Assembly: GCA_964613725.1 (NCBI GenBank) | Contig: CAZTJY010000013.1 | Span: 1 to 42,467, forward strand | Reading direction: 5' to 3' | Source of the DNA: Parapedobacter sp964613725 | Lineage (GTDB): Bacteria; Bacteroidota; Bacteroidia; Sphingobacteriales; Sphingobacteriaceae | DNA: 42,467 nt | Shown here: positions 32,908 through 41,528 of the stretch, in pieces | Numbering within the stretch: position 1 is the stretch's first letter | Layout of the letters: each line of letters opens with the position of its first letter | The notes under the pieces: generated by a model | What the model was told of the DNA's origin: nothing | What the model saw: the letters and a program-made list of their open reading frames with translations, nothing else | Database searches by the model: none | Made by a program: the position numbers and the translations under genes

Positions 32908-34173
32908 TCCCGACTCGGCGAGCCCCCACAACGCTGCTATGTGTAGAATGGTTCGGACAGCCTTTCCCATATCCTGTACGGACACCCACTCTTCTTTTCC
33001 GTGGAAGGCATGGCCACCTGCAAAGATATTGGGGCAAGGCAGGCCCATGAATGAAAGTCGTGAGCCATCCGTTCCACCTCGGATACTCCGGCGGATAGGG
33101 TCCATGCCCGCACGTCGGATGGCTTCCAGACCGATTTCCATGATTTGTGGGAAGCGGTCGAGTACCTGTTTCATGTTGCGATACTGTTCCGTAACTTTAA
33201 ACCGGTAGCTACAACCGGGGTGTCGAGCTAGTACCGACCTGACGATGGCCTCGAGTTCCTGTTCATGGCGATGTAGATTTTCGTCGGTGAAATCACGAAC
33301 AATAAACTCGATGGTGGCCTGTTCGACGCCTCCCTTGATGGACACCGGGTGTACGAAGCCTTCGCGGTTACTGGTTGTCTCGGGCGATAGCCGGTCTTTG
33401 GGAAGTGCTTCAATGACGCTGGCAGCGACTTTCAGCGCGCTTTGCAGCTTGCCTTTCGCAAACCCGGGGTGTACGCTGACGCCATCGACGGTGACGGTTA
33501 CCCCATCGGCAGAAAAGGTTTCATCTTCAATGGAACCAGCTGTTTCGCCGTCTACGGTATAAGCGAAATCAGCACCCAACTTCGCTAGATCCACTTTATC
33601 CACCCCGCGCCCGATCTCTTCATCGGGCGTAAACAAGATTTTGATCGTGCCGTGTTTGATTTCCGGATGCGCCATCAAGAGTTCCGCTGCGGCCATGATT
33701 TCCGCTACGCCGGCCTTATCGTCGGCACCTAGCAAAGTGGTGCCACTGGCGGTGATGATATCATTACCTAGTTGGTTGGCCAAATCGGGGTGGTCGGCGG
33801 GTCTGATGACCACAGTCGGGTCGTCGGGCAATGCCATGCCGCCGCCGTTATAATTACGGTGCACGATGGGCTTCACGTCAGTCCCTGAACAATCGGGCGC
33901 CGTGTCCATGTGGGAACAGAAGCAGATGACGGGTACGGCCTTGTCGATGTTGGCCGGGATAGTGGCGTATACATAACCATGGTCGTCGAGGTGTGCATCG
34001 TTAACGCCGATGGCCAGCAGCTCGTCGACGAGTACTCGGCCGAGGTTTTTCTGCTTCTCGGTAGAGGGGCAGCTTGCGGATGTTGGATCGGATTGGGTGT
34101 CGATCTGCACGTAGCGGAGGAAGCGCTCCTCAACGCTGGATATCGAGATGTCGTTGATGATCGAATCATTCAT
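32902..34173 (-). CDS. pepT: Peptidase T (tripeptide aminopeptidase)
   Basis: 423 residues from the ATG at 34173. Cytoplasmic zinc aminopeptidase of family M20B that removes N-terminal residues from tripeptides. Metal and catalytic motifs: the first ligand region in CFCSHMDTAPD, the bridging Asp in LLGADDKAGVAEI, the catalytic Glu pair in FTPDEEIGRG, and YTVDGETAG. The frame is open to 34221, but a -7 box at 34181-34188 sits in that extension, so the later ATG is chosen and the leader must be very short. Confidence 0.95.
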   Translation of the reverse strand: MNDSIINDISISSVEERFLRYVQIDTQSDPTSASCPSTEKQKNLGRVLVDELLAIGVNDAHLDDHGYVYATIPANIDKAVPVICFCSHMDTAPDCSGTDVKPIVHRNYNGGGMALPDDPTVVIRPADHPDLANQLGNDIITASGTTLLGADDKAGVAEIMAAAELLMAHPEIKHGTIKILFTPDEEIGRGVDKVDLAKLGADFAYTVDGETAGSIEDETFSADGVTVTVDGVSVHPGFAKGKLQSALKVAASVIEALPKDRLSPETTSNREGFVHPVSIKGGVEQATIEFIVRDFTDENLHRHEQELEAIVRSVLARHPGCSYRFKVTEQYRNMKQVLDRFPQIMEIGLEAIRRAGMDPIRRSIRGGTDGSRLSFMGLPCPNIFAGGHAFHGKEEWVSVQDMGKAVRTILHIAALWGLAESGS

Positions 34174-34180
34174 GTAACGC

Positions 34181-34188
34181 CAAAGATA
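34181..34188 (-). promoter_or_regulatory. Bacteroidota -7 box for pepT
   Basis: On the minus strand it reads TATCTTTG, fitting TAnnTTTG, only 7 bases before the pepT ATG. That implies a leaderless or nearly leaderless mRNA. Confidence 0.5.
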
Positions 34189-34196
34189 GGAAATGA

Positions 34197-34221
34197 TTGG
34201 GTAATTCTCAGAATTACCCAA
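34197..34221. promoter_or_regulatory. Perfect 11-bp inverted repeat upstream of pepT
   Basis: TTGGGTAATTC (34197-34207), TCA, GAATTACCCAA (34211-34221). It lies between the dinB-family stop and the pepT -7 box. It could be a terminator hairpin for the upstream gene, but no T-run follows on the minus strand. It could instead be an operator covering the pepT -33 region. Confidence 0.6.
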
Positions 34222-34245
34222 CGCAGCAACTGCCTAGGCTATGCC

Positions 34246-34740
34246 TTACCCCATCTCATCCGCACTCGGGCCGTAGCTTCCCGGTATAGGAATATCCAGC
34301 AGGCGTAGATATACGCCCAGCTGGGCGCGGTGGTGTATTGTTTGGCTAAATGCATGGCGCACCATGCCGTACTTTGTGGTATCGAGATACACCGCTTCAC
34401 CACCCCGCATCGTCCAGGGTTTATCTAGCAAGGCTTCCGGCAAGCGCTCCAACGCTGACTTACCCGTCTGGTACGATTTTTCGAACAATGCCAAGAGGCC
34501 GGCATGGTTCTCGATTGGTGCCGGCGTGTAATTTCCTTCGTTGAAGTCCAGCACATCCTCGTCCACCGCTATTGCATACCACGATGGGATTTCGGCGATA
34601 TGTGTAGCCAATAGTTTTAAGGTCATACTTTTCGGGTGTGGCGACCAGTCGAACCGGTCTTCCTGCACGAGTGCCAACATTTTCCGGGTTATTGCCGCTT
34701 CGCTTTCCAATTCTGCCAATAGTTCTTTGATGATGTCCAT
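34246..34740 (-). CDS. DinB family protein
   Basis: 164 residues, a four-helix-bundle protein with the usual DinB-type metal histidines: one in LLATHIAEIPSW, and two in FSQTIHHRAQLGVYLRLL. The end IPGSYGPSAD is typical of the family. Members are putative metal-dependent, thiol-linked enzymes; the function here is unknown. Transcribed leftward toward pepT from a -7 box at 34773-34780. Confidence 0.9.
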   Translation of the reverse strand: MDIIKELLAELESEAAITRKMLALVQEDRFDWSPHPKSMTLKLLATHIAEIPSWYAIAVDEDVLDFNEGNYTPAPIENHAGLLALFEKSYQTGKSALERLPEALLDKPWTMRGGEAVYLDTTKYGMVRHAFSQTIHHRAQLGVYLRLLDIPIPGSYGPSADEMG

Positions 34741-34772
34741 GATTACATTAATTTATATCGTTTAACTAATAA

Positions 34773-34780
34773 CAAAAGTA
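34773..34780 (-). promoter_or_regulatory. Bacteroidota -7 box for the DinB-family gene
   Basis: On the minus strand TACTTTTG fits TAnnTTTG, 32 bases before the ATG. No -33 match. Confidence 0.45.
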
Positions 34781-34865
34781 GCATGGCTATTGACAGCCCT
34801 ATGGCAGGATAGGAAAGGCGAAAATTACGTTGATATGGGTGCCATTGTCTCGAAATGACCTACGC

Positions 34866-35372
34866 CTATTTCGACCGATTGAAATCAAGGACAAGTAATT
34901 CGCCGGGCAACCCGTCAAAATCCCGGAAAACTTCTGAGACGAACCCGTTGTTTGTCAAAATCTTTCTCGAGGGGATGTTGTTGGGATCGATGATGGCGAA
35001 GAGTCGTTTAAGTCCCGGTAATTTCCGTGCGCGGCCGACCAATTGCTTTGCCACACGGCTTCCGATGCCCTGGCCCCAATATTCGGGAAGGAGGATGTAG
35101 CCCAGCTCCGCTTCCCCGCTATCCGCTTGCTCAACCTCCAGCTTGGCCAAGCCAATAAAGGCGCCTGATGCCGCATCTGTAATTTTATAATAGCCAAAAT
35201 CTTCGGCTATCGAATTGCGGGACAATCGATTGTTGAAGTCGTCCCTCGCTTCGTCCTTAGGCAATGCCCGCTCGGTAATCATCGCCATTACCCGGGCATT
35301 GCCGACCAGCCGGAAGTAGTCTTCGAAATCGTGGGGTGTGAATTTGCGGAGCGTCAGTTCGATCGTCTTCAT
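34866..35372 (-). CDS. GNAT family N-acetyltransferase (RimJ/RimL-like)
   Basis: 168 residues. The acetyl-CoA loop is in LLPEYWGQGIGSRVAKQL, preceded by ELGYI. The later DPNNIPSRKILTNNGF is the conserved motif B region of RimJ/RimL-type acetyltransferases. The acceptor could be a protein N-terminus or a small amine; it cannot be told. A -7 box at 35377 implies a nearly leaderless mRNA. Confidence 0.92.
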   Translation of the reverse strand: MKTIELTLRKFTPHDFEDYFRLVGNARVMAMITERALPKDEARDDFNNRLSRNSIAEDFGYYKITDAASGAFIGLAKLEVEQADSGEAELGYILLPEYWGQGIGSRVAKQLVGRARKLPGLKRLFAIIDPNNIPSRKILTNNGFVSEVFRDFDGLPGELLVLDFNRSK

Positions 35373-35376
35373 CCTG

Positions 35377-35384
35377 CAAAAATA
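35377..35384 (-). promoter_or_regulatory. Bacteroidota -7 box for the GNAT gene
   Basis: On the minus strand TATTTTTG fits TAnnTTTG, 4 bases before the ATG at 35372. Confidence 0.4.
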
Positions 35385-35440
35385 GCGTTAATATCAATTG
35401 ACATCCATTTTGACGTGATAGGTTTGATCAATTTTTTCCG

Positions 35441-35448
35441 TACTTTTG
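35441..35448 (+). promoter_or_regulatory. Bacteroidota -7 box before the HicB-like remnant
   Basis: TACTTTTG fits TAnnTTTG and lies 4 bases before the remnant's first codon at 35453. It may be the surviving promoter of the lost gene. Confidence 0.4.
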
Positions 35449-35452
35449 ATAT

Positions 35453-35566
35453 ATAAACAACGAAGTCTTTTTTTGGGTTGAAGAAGCTCCCGAGGGCGGC
35501 TATACGGCCAAAGCATTTGGGAAGTCCATTTTCACTCAGGCTGGGATACTCGAAGAATTGAGCAGC
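35453..35566 (+). pseudogene. HicB-like small protein, 5' remnant
   Basis: In one frame from 35453 the DNA reads FFWVEEAPEGGYTAKAFG, then SIFTQAGILEEL. This matches the start of the ~70-residue HicB-like proteins common in Bacteroidota (pattern VEEDPEGGY-A-A-G-SIFTEGDTLEEL), which pair with HicA-type toxins. The first codon is ATA where ATG is expected, and the similarity stops after ~38 codons, where uvrB promoter DNA begins. No HicA toxin gene is seen. It is therefore a broken toxin-antitoxin or regulator gene. Confidence 0.6.
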
Positions 35567-35573
35567 TTTTCCT

Positions 35574-35581
35574 TATCTTTG
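35574..35581 (+). promoter_or_regulatory. Bacteroidota -7 box for uvrB
   Basis: TATCTTTG fits TAnnTTTG, 56 bases before the uvrB ATG. No -33 TTTG at the right distance. Confidence 0.45.
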
Positions 35582-35636
35582 TTTGCTCCGGTGAAACAAT
35601 CCACGTTCTGCCCGGTTTTTTACAAGTCCATACTGC

Positions 35637-37670
35637 ATGAGATTCAAACTCACATCCGAATATACGCCCACGGGCGACCAGCCCGAAGCCATCCGCCAAT
35701 TGGTCGACGGCGTCAATGCGGGCGAAACCTACCAAACCCTGCTTGGCGTAACGGGGTCGGGGAAAACATTTACCGTGGCCAACGTCATCCAGCAGACCCA
35801 GCGGCCCACACTGATACTGAGCCATAACAAGACACTCGCGGCGCAGCTATACGGCGAGTTCAAGCAGTTCTTCCCCGAAAATGCCGTCAACTACTTCGTC
35901 TCCTATTACGACTATTACCAGCCGGAAGCGTACATTGCGTCGTCCAATACCTACATCGAAAAGGATTTGGCCATCAATGACGAGATTGAGAAACTCCGCC
36001 TCCGCACCACGTCGGCATTGATGTCAGGCCGGCGCGATGTAATTGTCGTATCGTCCGTATCGTGTATCTACGGTATGGGCAACCCCGAGGATTTTTCCCG
36101 CTCGGTGTTCCGTTTTGCCGTGGGTACCGTGATCACCCGGAACGCCTTCTTGCATCGGTTGGTTGAAATTTTATATTCCCGTACCACCACGGATTTCAAA
36201 CGGGGCACTTTCCGCGTCAAGGGCGATACGGTCGATATCTACCCAGCCTACATGGATGAAGCCTATCGCATTTCGTTTTTTGGAGATGAGATCGACGAGC
36301 TTAGCGTTATCGACCCCATTTCAGGCAAGACGCTTGAAAAAATGGAGGATATGGCGCTGTTTCCGGCAAACCTGTTCGTGACGCCAAAAGAAAAATTCAC
36401 CCAATCGCTATGGGGGATAGGCGAGGAACTGGAATTGCGTAAGGAGCAGCTGTTACTCGATGGGAAGCCCCTGGAAGCCAAAAGGCTCGAAGAACGGGTG
36501 AACTACGACCTGGAGATGATGCGTGAGTTGGGTTATTGCAGTGGCATCGAGAATTATTCGCGCTTTTTTGATGGTCGTCAGCCAGGTATGCGCCCATTCT
36601 GCCTGCTGGACTATTTCCCCGATGATTACCTGACAGTTATCGACGAAAGTCACGTCACGATTCCGCAAATACGGGCCATGTATGGCGGCGACCGTTCGCG
36701 TAAACTATCGTTGGTAGAGTATGGATTCCGTTTACCGGCGGCATTAGATAACCGTCCGCTGAATTTTCCGGAGTTCGAATCGATTGTCGGACAGACCATC
36801 TATGTTAGTGCGACGCCGGGCGATTATGAACTGCAACAAACAGAGGGCGTGGTGGTCGAACAGGTAATCCGGCCTACAGGGCTACTCGACCCGATGATTG
36901 AAATACGTCCGGTGATCAATCAAGTAGATGACCTGCTGGACGAGGTGGATCGGGTATCCAAAGAAGGCGGTAGGGTTTTGGTAACCACACTCACCAAACG
37001 CATGTCTGAAGAGCTCACCAAATACATGGCGAAACTCGGTATCCGCGTACGCTACATCCATTCCGAAATCAAGACACTAGAACGGGTGGAGATTTTACGC
37101 GGACTGCGGCTGGGCGAATTTGATGTGTTGGTGGGCATAAACCTCCTACGGGAAGGGTTGGATTTACCAGAAGTAACGCTGGTCGCCATCCTGGATGCCG
37201 ATAAGGAAGGATTCCTGCGCTCGGAGCGATCGCTTATCCAAACCATTGGCCGTGCTGCTCGTAATGATAAAGGTCGGGTGATCATGTATGCCGATACAAT
37301 CACGGAGAGCATGCGGGTTACGATTGACGAAACCAATCGGCGCCGCGATAAGCAGATCCGGTACAACGAAGAACATGGCATAACGCCCCGGACGGTAGGT
37401 AAATCGCGTGAGGCAATCCTGGAACAGACATCAGTGGCCGATTTCAAGGGGGGCGAAGCGAAGATTTACGTGGAGCCCGAGCCGACAAGCAGCATTGCCG
37501 CCGACCCGCTGGTGCAATACATGAGCAAGCCACAGTTGCAGCAAGCGGTCGAAAAGGTACGTCGAGATATGAACAAAGCGGCCAAGGAGATGGATTTCCT
37601 GCAAGCCGCCAAACTACGTGACGAACTGTTTGCGCTGGAGAAGACATTTGCCGAGCTGTTTGGTGAATAG
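35637..37670 (+). CDS. uvrB: Excinuclease ABC subunit B
   Basis: 677 residues, full length. The damage-verification helicase-like subunit of nucleotide excision repair, handed to DNA by UvrA and recruiting UvrC. Walker A GVTGSGKT at 37-44; the beta-hairpin that probes the damaged strand in YYDYYQPEAYI; Walker B in VIDESHVT; helicase motifs VSATPGDYEL and QTIGRAARN; and the C-terminal UVR motif for UvrC contact (AKEMDFLQAAKLRDEL). Single gene, convergent with the proline-type operon. Confidence 0.98.
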   Translation: MRFKLTSEYTPTGDQPEAIRQLVDGVNAGETYQTLLGVTGSGKTFTVANVIQQTQRPTLILSHNKTLAAQLYGEFKQFFPENAVNYFVSYYDYYQPEAYIASSNTYIEKDLAINDEIEKLRLRTTSALMSGRRDVIVVSSVSCIYGMGNPEDFSRSVFRFAVGTVITRNAFLHRLVEILYSRTTTDFKRGTFRVKGDTVDIYPAYMDEAYRISFFGDEIDELSVIDPISGKTLEKMEDMALFPANLFVTPKEKFTQSLWGIGEELELRKEQLLLDGKPLEAKRLEERVNYDLEMMRELGYCSGIENYSRFFDGRQPGMRPFCLLDYFPDDYLTVIDESHVTIPQIRAMYGGDRSRKLSLVEYGFRLPAALDNRPLNFPEFESIVGQTIYVSATPGDYELQQTEGVVVEQVIRPTGLLDPMIEIRPVINQVDDLLDEVDRVSKEGGRVLVTTLTKRMSEELTKYMAKLGIRVRYIHSEIKTLERVEILRGLRLGEFDVLVGINLLREGLDLPEVTLVAILDADKEGFLRSERSLIQTIGRAARNDKGRVIMYADTITESMRVTIDETNRRRDKQIRYNEEHGITPRTVGKSREAILEQTSVADFKGGEAKIYVEPEPTSSIAADPLVQYMSKPQLQQAVEKVRRDMNKAAKEMDFLQAAKLRDELFALEKTFAELFGE

Positions 37671-37755
37671 TAGACTTGTAAGGGTGTAGTTGTGAACCCG
37701 TTTACGTTCGCGACAATCCGTCAAATCCGTGTTCAATCGCACACCGGTCAGCTCA

Positions 37756-39036
37756 TCAATGAAACCGTTCGGGGTCAAATAACCGAATCTCGGACGAAGG
37801 CTGTTCTTGCCGGGCAACTTCGGAAACGATTTTCCCAGCCGCAGGCCCAAGACTAAGGCCCATCATGCCCATGCCACCCGCAACAATAAGGTTGGCGATT
37901 GACTTCGAGCGACCGAGATAAGGGAGCCCATCCGGCGAGCACGGCCGGAACCCGTGCCAAATATTTTTTTCGTCGGGCACCGGTAACTTGTATTCGGGAT
38001 AATACTGCGGTATGGCATGCACGATGCCCTCCACCCGCTTCCTATTGATACGGTGATTTATGGGGGCAAGCTCCATGGTTCCGCCGATACGCACCCGGCC
38101 GCCCATCGGCGTCAATGCCACCCGCGCTTCCAACAGTAGTGCGGGATGTTTTACCTTACCTTCGAATGCTGGCGTCATAAACGAATAACCCTTACCGGGC
38201 ATCATCGGGATGGTGATGCCTGCTTTTTTGGCCAGTTGACCCAACCAAGCGCCCCCGGTAAGCACCACTACATCTGCCGAATACTCACCGACATGCGTTA
38301 GCACCTTCGTGATTTTGCCTCCATGGCGCACGAAGTCGGTCACTTCCGTATGGGACGCCAGGGTAACGCCCAGTTGGTTGAGCCGTTGCAGCAGCAGCGC
38401 CATCAGCGCTGGCGGATGGAGGTGTGCGTCGTCACGGACGTGCGTCGCGCCGAATACATCCAATTGCACATCGGGTTCGAGGGCCTGTGTCTGCTCACGG
38501 TTCAGGATGTCTACATCGAGACCCAACGCCCTGCCTTTTTCCGCCAGGTGAACTTCCTCTTCGAATACCTTTTCTGTCTTGCAGAGCATCAGGATACCCC
38601 GGTGTTCCAAGCCGAAAACATTGCCCAATTCGGTCGCCAGGTCGTCGTAGCAGTTCTTGCTATGGTTATTCAGGGCGAGGATATGCGGTGCCGAGCGCGT
38701 CACGTGCCGTTCATTGGCATGCTGCATGAATTTCAAGCCCCACGAAATCATGGACAGGCTAGGGGAGGGCTTCAAAAGAAATGGACTCCGGCTATCAAAT
38801 AACCATTTAATACCTTGTGTTACGATACCCGGTGCGGCCAGCGGCGTGAAGTGGCTAGGCACAATCATGCCGGCATTGCCATAAGAGCAGTTATCGGTAA
38901 AGTCGCTACGATCTACCACGGTCACTTTCCAGCCATCTTTAGCCAGGTAATAAGCGGATGCGAGCCCGATAATGCCGCCACCTACCACGAGGACAGTTCC
39001 TTTGGCGGATGGAGTGGATGGATAATCCGTGCTCAT
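37756..39036 (-). CDS. FAD-dependent D-amino acid oxidoreductase, probable D-hydroxyproline dehydrogenase
   Basis: 426 residues of the glycine/D-amino acid oxidase (DAO/DadA) family. Dinucleotide loop VLVVGGGIIGLASAYYL near residue 15, and DRSDFTDNCSYGNAGMI for FAD. Near the end, WHGFRPCSPDGLPYLGRS and VAGGMGMMGLSLGPAAGK close the FAD site. In context it should oxidise cis-4-hydroxy-D-proline, made by the epimerase encoded just upstream, to 1-pyrroline-4-hydroxy-2-carboxylate. Last gene of the leftward operon, 3 bases after the epimerase gene. D-proline or another D-amino acid is possible by sequence alone. Confidence 0.85.
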   Translation of the reverse strand: MSTDYPSTPSAKGTVLVVGGGIIGLASAYYLAKDGWKVTVVDRSDFTDNCSYGNAGMIVPSHFTPLAAPGIVTQGIKWLFDSRSPFLLKPSPSLSMISWGLKFMQHANERHVTRSAPHILALNNHSKNCYDDLATELGNVFGLEHRGILMLCKTEKVFEEEVHLAEKGRALGLDVDILNREQTQALEPDVQLDVFGATHVRDDAHLHPPALMALLLQRLNQLGVTLASHTEVTDFVRHGGKITKVLTHVGEYSADVVVLTGGAWLGQLAKKAGITIPMMPGKGYSFMTPAFEGKVKHPALLLEARVALTPMGGRVRIGGTMELAPINHRINRKRVEGIVHAIPQYYPEYKLPVPDEKNIWHGFRPCSPDGLPYLGRSKSIANLIVAGGMGMMGLSLGPAAGKIVSEVARQEQPSSEIRLFDPERFH

Positions 39037-39039
39037 GCT

Positions 39040-40047
39040 TTAAATAACTTGAAAACCATGTGCATAAGGGTCATCGTCGTCGATAATGATCGTATTGTAG
39101 CCCGTTACCATGGCCCAGCCTTCGATCCCCGGAACGATGGCCGGCTTCCCATCGCCGAAGGCGTCGGCTATTTCTTCTTCGACCGTGCCGACAAATTTAG
39201 AGCCGATAATGCTTTCATGTATGAACCTGTCACCCGCTTTGAGCTTGCCTTTCGCATGCCATTGGGCCATCCGCGCCGATGTGCCGGTACCGCAGGGCGA
39301 CCGGTCGATAGCCTTGTCACCATAAAATACCGCATTCCGAGCTGTGGACGTGGGGTCGAGTGTTTCTCCGGTCCATTGGATATGGCTCAACCCGTTGATG
39401 TTTTCATTTTCCGGGTGTACGAACGTGTATTGGTCGTTGAGTCGATTCCGCAATATCCGGCTCCAACCAATCAATTGCTCGGCTGAGTATTGTTCCAGTC
39501 CCCGGAAGTTCGCCTGCGGATCGATAATGGCATAAAAATTCCCGCCATACGCTACATCAACGGTTAACGTGCCCAGTCCGGGGCATTCAACGGTTAAACC
39601 CTCCGCGGCCAAGAAAGACTTGACATTGGTTAGTTTCACCGATTTCACCTTTTTACCTTCTTGCTCGTATTCGATGCCTACTAAACCTGCCGGCGTTTCG
39701 AGCCGCAGCTTGCCTGGCGTTTTTGGGATGATCAAGCCCTCCTCAATGGCGATGGTAACGGTGCCGATGGTGCCGTGGCCGCACATGGGTAAGCACCCGC
39801 TGGTTTCGATATACAAGACGCCCGTATCGTTGGTCGGGTCTACCGGTGGGTAAAGGATACTTCCGCTCATCATGTCGTGGCCGCGCGGCTCGAACATCAG
39901 TCCCTTCCGTATCCAATCGTATTCCGCCATGAAATGCAGGCGGCGCTCCATCATGCTATTGCCGGTCAATGGTGGTCCGCCACCAGCTACGAGCCGTACC
40001 GGGTTACCACAGGTATGGGCGTCGATACAGAAGAACGTCTTTCTCAC
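39040..40047 (-). CDS. 4-hydroxyproline 2-epimerase (proline racemase family)
   Basis: 335 residues. It interconverts trans-4-hydroxy-L-proline and cis-4-hydroxy-D-proline using two cysteines as acid and base. Both are present: Cys89 in GCLPMCGHGTIG and Cys252 in DRSPCGTGTSARMAQ. The second Cys (not Thr) excludes trans-3-hydroxy-L-proline dehydratase, and the operon context favours epimerase over proline racemase. Overlaps the aldehyde dehydrogenase gene by 4 bases. Confidence 0.92.
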   Translation of the reverse strand: MRKTFFCIDAHTCGNPVRLVAGGGPPLTGNSMMERRLHFMAEYDWIRKGLMFEPRGHDMMSGSILYPPVDPTNDTGVLYIETSGCLPMCGHGTIGTVTIAIEEGLIIPKTPGKLRLETPAGLVGIEYEQEGKKVKSVKLTNVKSFLAAEGLTVECPGLGTLTVDVAYGGNFYAIIDPQANFRGLEQYSAEQLIGWSRILRNRLNDQYTFVHPENENINGLSHIQWTGETLDPTSTARNAVFYGDKAIDRSPCGTGTSARMAQWHAKGKLKAGDRFIHESIIGSKFVGTVEEEIADAFGDGKPAIVPGIEGWAMVTGYNTIIIDDDDPYAHGFQVI

Positions 40048-41528
40048 CCCACCCTGTTTTTCGTCAATTCGCCATTCACGGTGCGCCAGATGCCTAACGG
40101 ATTGCTGTTTTTCAGCTCATCGGGCAAGCTCTCATCGGGCCAGTTCTGGTAACTGATGGGGCGAGCGAACCGTTTTATCGCGTCGGGCCCAACAGAAGTA
40201 AACCGACTATCTGTCGAAGCCGGGTATGGCCCACCGTGCTGCATTGCGCCGCAGACTTCGACGCCCGTTGGGAATCCGTTGAGCAGCAGGCGACCGCATT
40301 TGTCGGTAAGTGCTGCAATCAACTCCGTATGCTGATGAATCTCTGTAGGTTCCGCCAATACCGTTGCGGTGAGTTGCCCTTCGATATGATTGGCGACCGC
40401 GATGGCCTCCGCTTGGTTTTTATAGGTCACCACGAGCCCGAATGGGCCGAATACCTCTTCAGCCAGTTTCGGGTTGGCTAAAAAGGTCTGTGCCGAAACC
40501 ATGGCCACGGTGGCATTGCCATGGGTTTCGGGATTGTCCTCGTCTACCGCAACCAATACGTCAACACCTGCTTGATTCAACAAATCGGTTTTGCTTTTAT
40601 GGTATGATGCCGCGATGCCCTGATGCAGCATCTGGGCAGGCGCAACCTGCCCGATGTGTGTTTTCAGCGTATGGAGAAAATGCGGTAGCGCCGCGTTTTC
40701 TGGGGCTACGAGGATGCCAGGGTTGGTGCAGAACTGCCCTACGCCTAACGTGAGCGACCCCGCATATTGGACCGCGACTTCTTCGGCGGCGGCTGTTAGC
40801 CGCTCCGGAAGCAGGAAAACGGGATTTACACTTCCCATTTCGGCAAAGACCGGTATCGGCTCCGGCCGTTGGCTGGCGAGGTCGAACAGTGCTCTGCCCC
40901 CGTAAAGCGAGCCCGTAAAGCCGACCGCTTTGACGAGTGGGTGTTTCACCAGGTATTGGCCGCCTGTGGCGCCATCGGTAGCGATTGCAGCAAAAAGGCC
41001 GCGTGGCATTTTGGCTTTTTTCACTGCTCGTTCAATCGCACCTGCCATGATTTTCGATGTTTCTGGGTGGCCTGAATGACTTTTGAAAATTACCGAGCAG
41101 CCCGCGGCGATGGCAGAGGCCGTGTCGCCGCCGGCGGTCGAAAATGCGAAGGGGAAATTGCTCGCCCCAAAGACAACCACCACGCCGAGTCCGGTGTAGT
41201 TCTTGCGGATATCGGGCTTGGGGGATGTACGGTCTGGAATCGCCGTATCAATCTGTACGGGTAGCACGTTGCTGTTCACCAGCGCATCCGCATAGCCCCG
41301 CCATTGGTTAACGGTACGCGCCTTCTCGCCAATAAGGCGAGTTTCTGGAAGGCTCGTTTCCGATTGGGCGGTCGTGATCAATTCCGTGCCCAGCGCTTCG
41401 ATTTCATCGGCAACGGCGTGCATAAATGCTGCCCGTTCCTTGATGTTTAATTTCTTGAAGCTTAAAAATGCCTCGTGTGCCCGCAGTATGTAGGGATCAA
41501 TTTCCTGAATGGGGATGTTTTCGCTCAT
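40044..41528 (-). CDS. Aldehyde dehydrogenase, probable 2-oxoglutarate semialdehyde dehydrogenase
   Basis: 494 residues. Last step of hydroxyproline breakdown: oxidation of 2,5-dioxopentanoate to 2-oxoglutarate with NAD(P). The catalytic Cys is in LGVGQFCTNPGILVAP. The general-base segment reads FAEMGSVNPVFLLP, where most aldehyde dehydrogenases have ELGGK; this form is typical of the class that acts on this semialdehyde. Cofactor-binding region VVFGASNFPFAFS. 4-base overlaps on both sides show tight coupling in the operon. Confidence 0.9.
   Translation of the reverse strand: MSENIPIQEIDPYILRAHEAFLSFKKLNIKERAAFMHAVADEIEALGTELITTAQSETSLPETRLIGEKARTVNQWRGYADALVNSNVLPVQIDTAIPDRTSPKPDIRKNYTGLGVVVVFGASNFPFAFSTAGGDTASAIAAGCSVIFKSHSGHPETSKIMAGAIERAVKKAKMPRGLFAAIATDGATGGQYLVKHPLVKAVGFTGSLYGGRALFDLASQRPEPIPVFAEMGSVNPVFLLPERLTAAAEEVAVQYAGSLTLGVGQFCTNPGILVAPENAALPHFLHTLKTHIGQVAPAQMLHQGIAASYHKSKTDLLNQAGVDVLVAVDEDNPETHGNATVAMVSAQTFLANPKLAEEVFGPFGLVVTYKNQAEAIAVANHIEGQLTATVLAEPTEIHQHTELIAALTDKCGRLLLNGFPTGVEVCGAMQHGGPYPASTDSRFTSVGPDAIKRFARPISYQNWPDESLPDELKNSNPLGIWRTVNGELTKNRVG

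Noticed and set aside
34791..34796. TTGACA upstream of the DinB gene
   Set aside because: This is the -35 box of proteobacterial sigma-70. It is on the wrong strand, and this organism appears to use the TTTG / TAnnTTTG promoter type.
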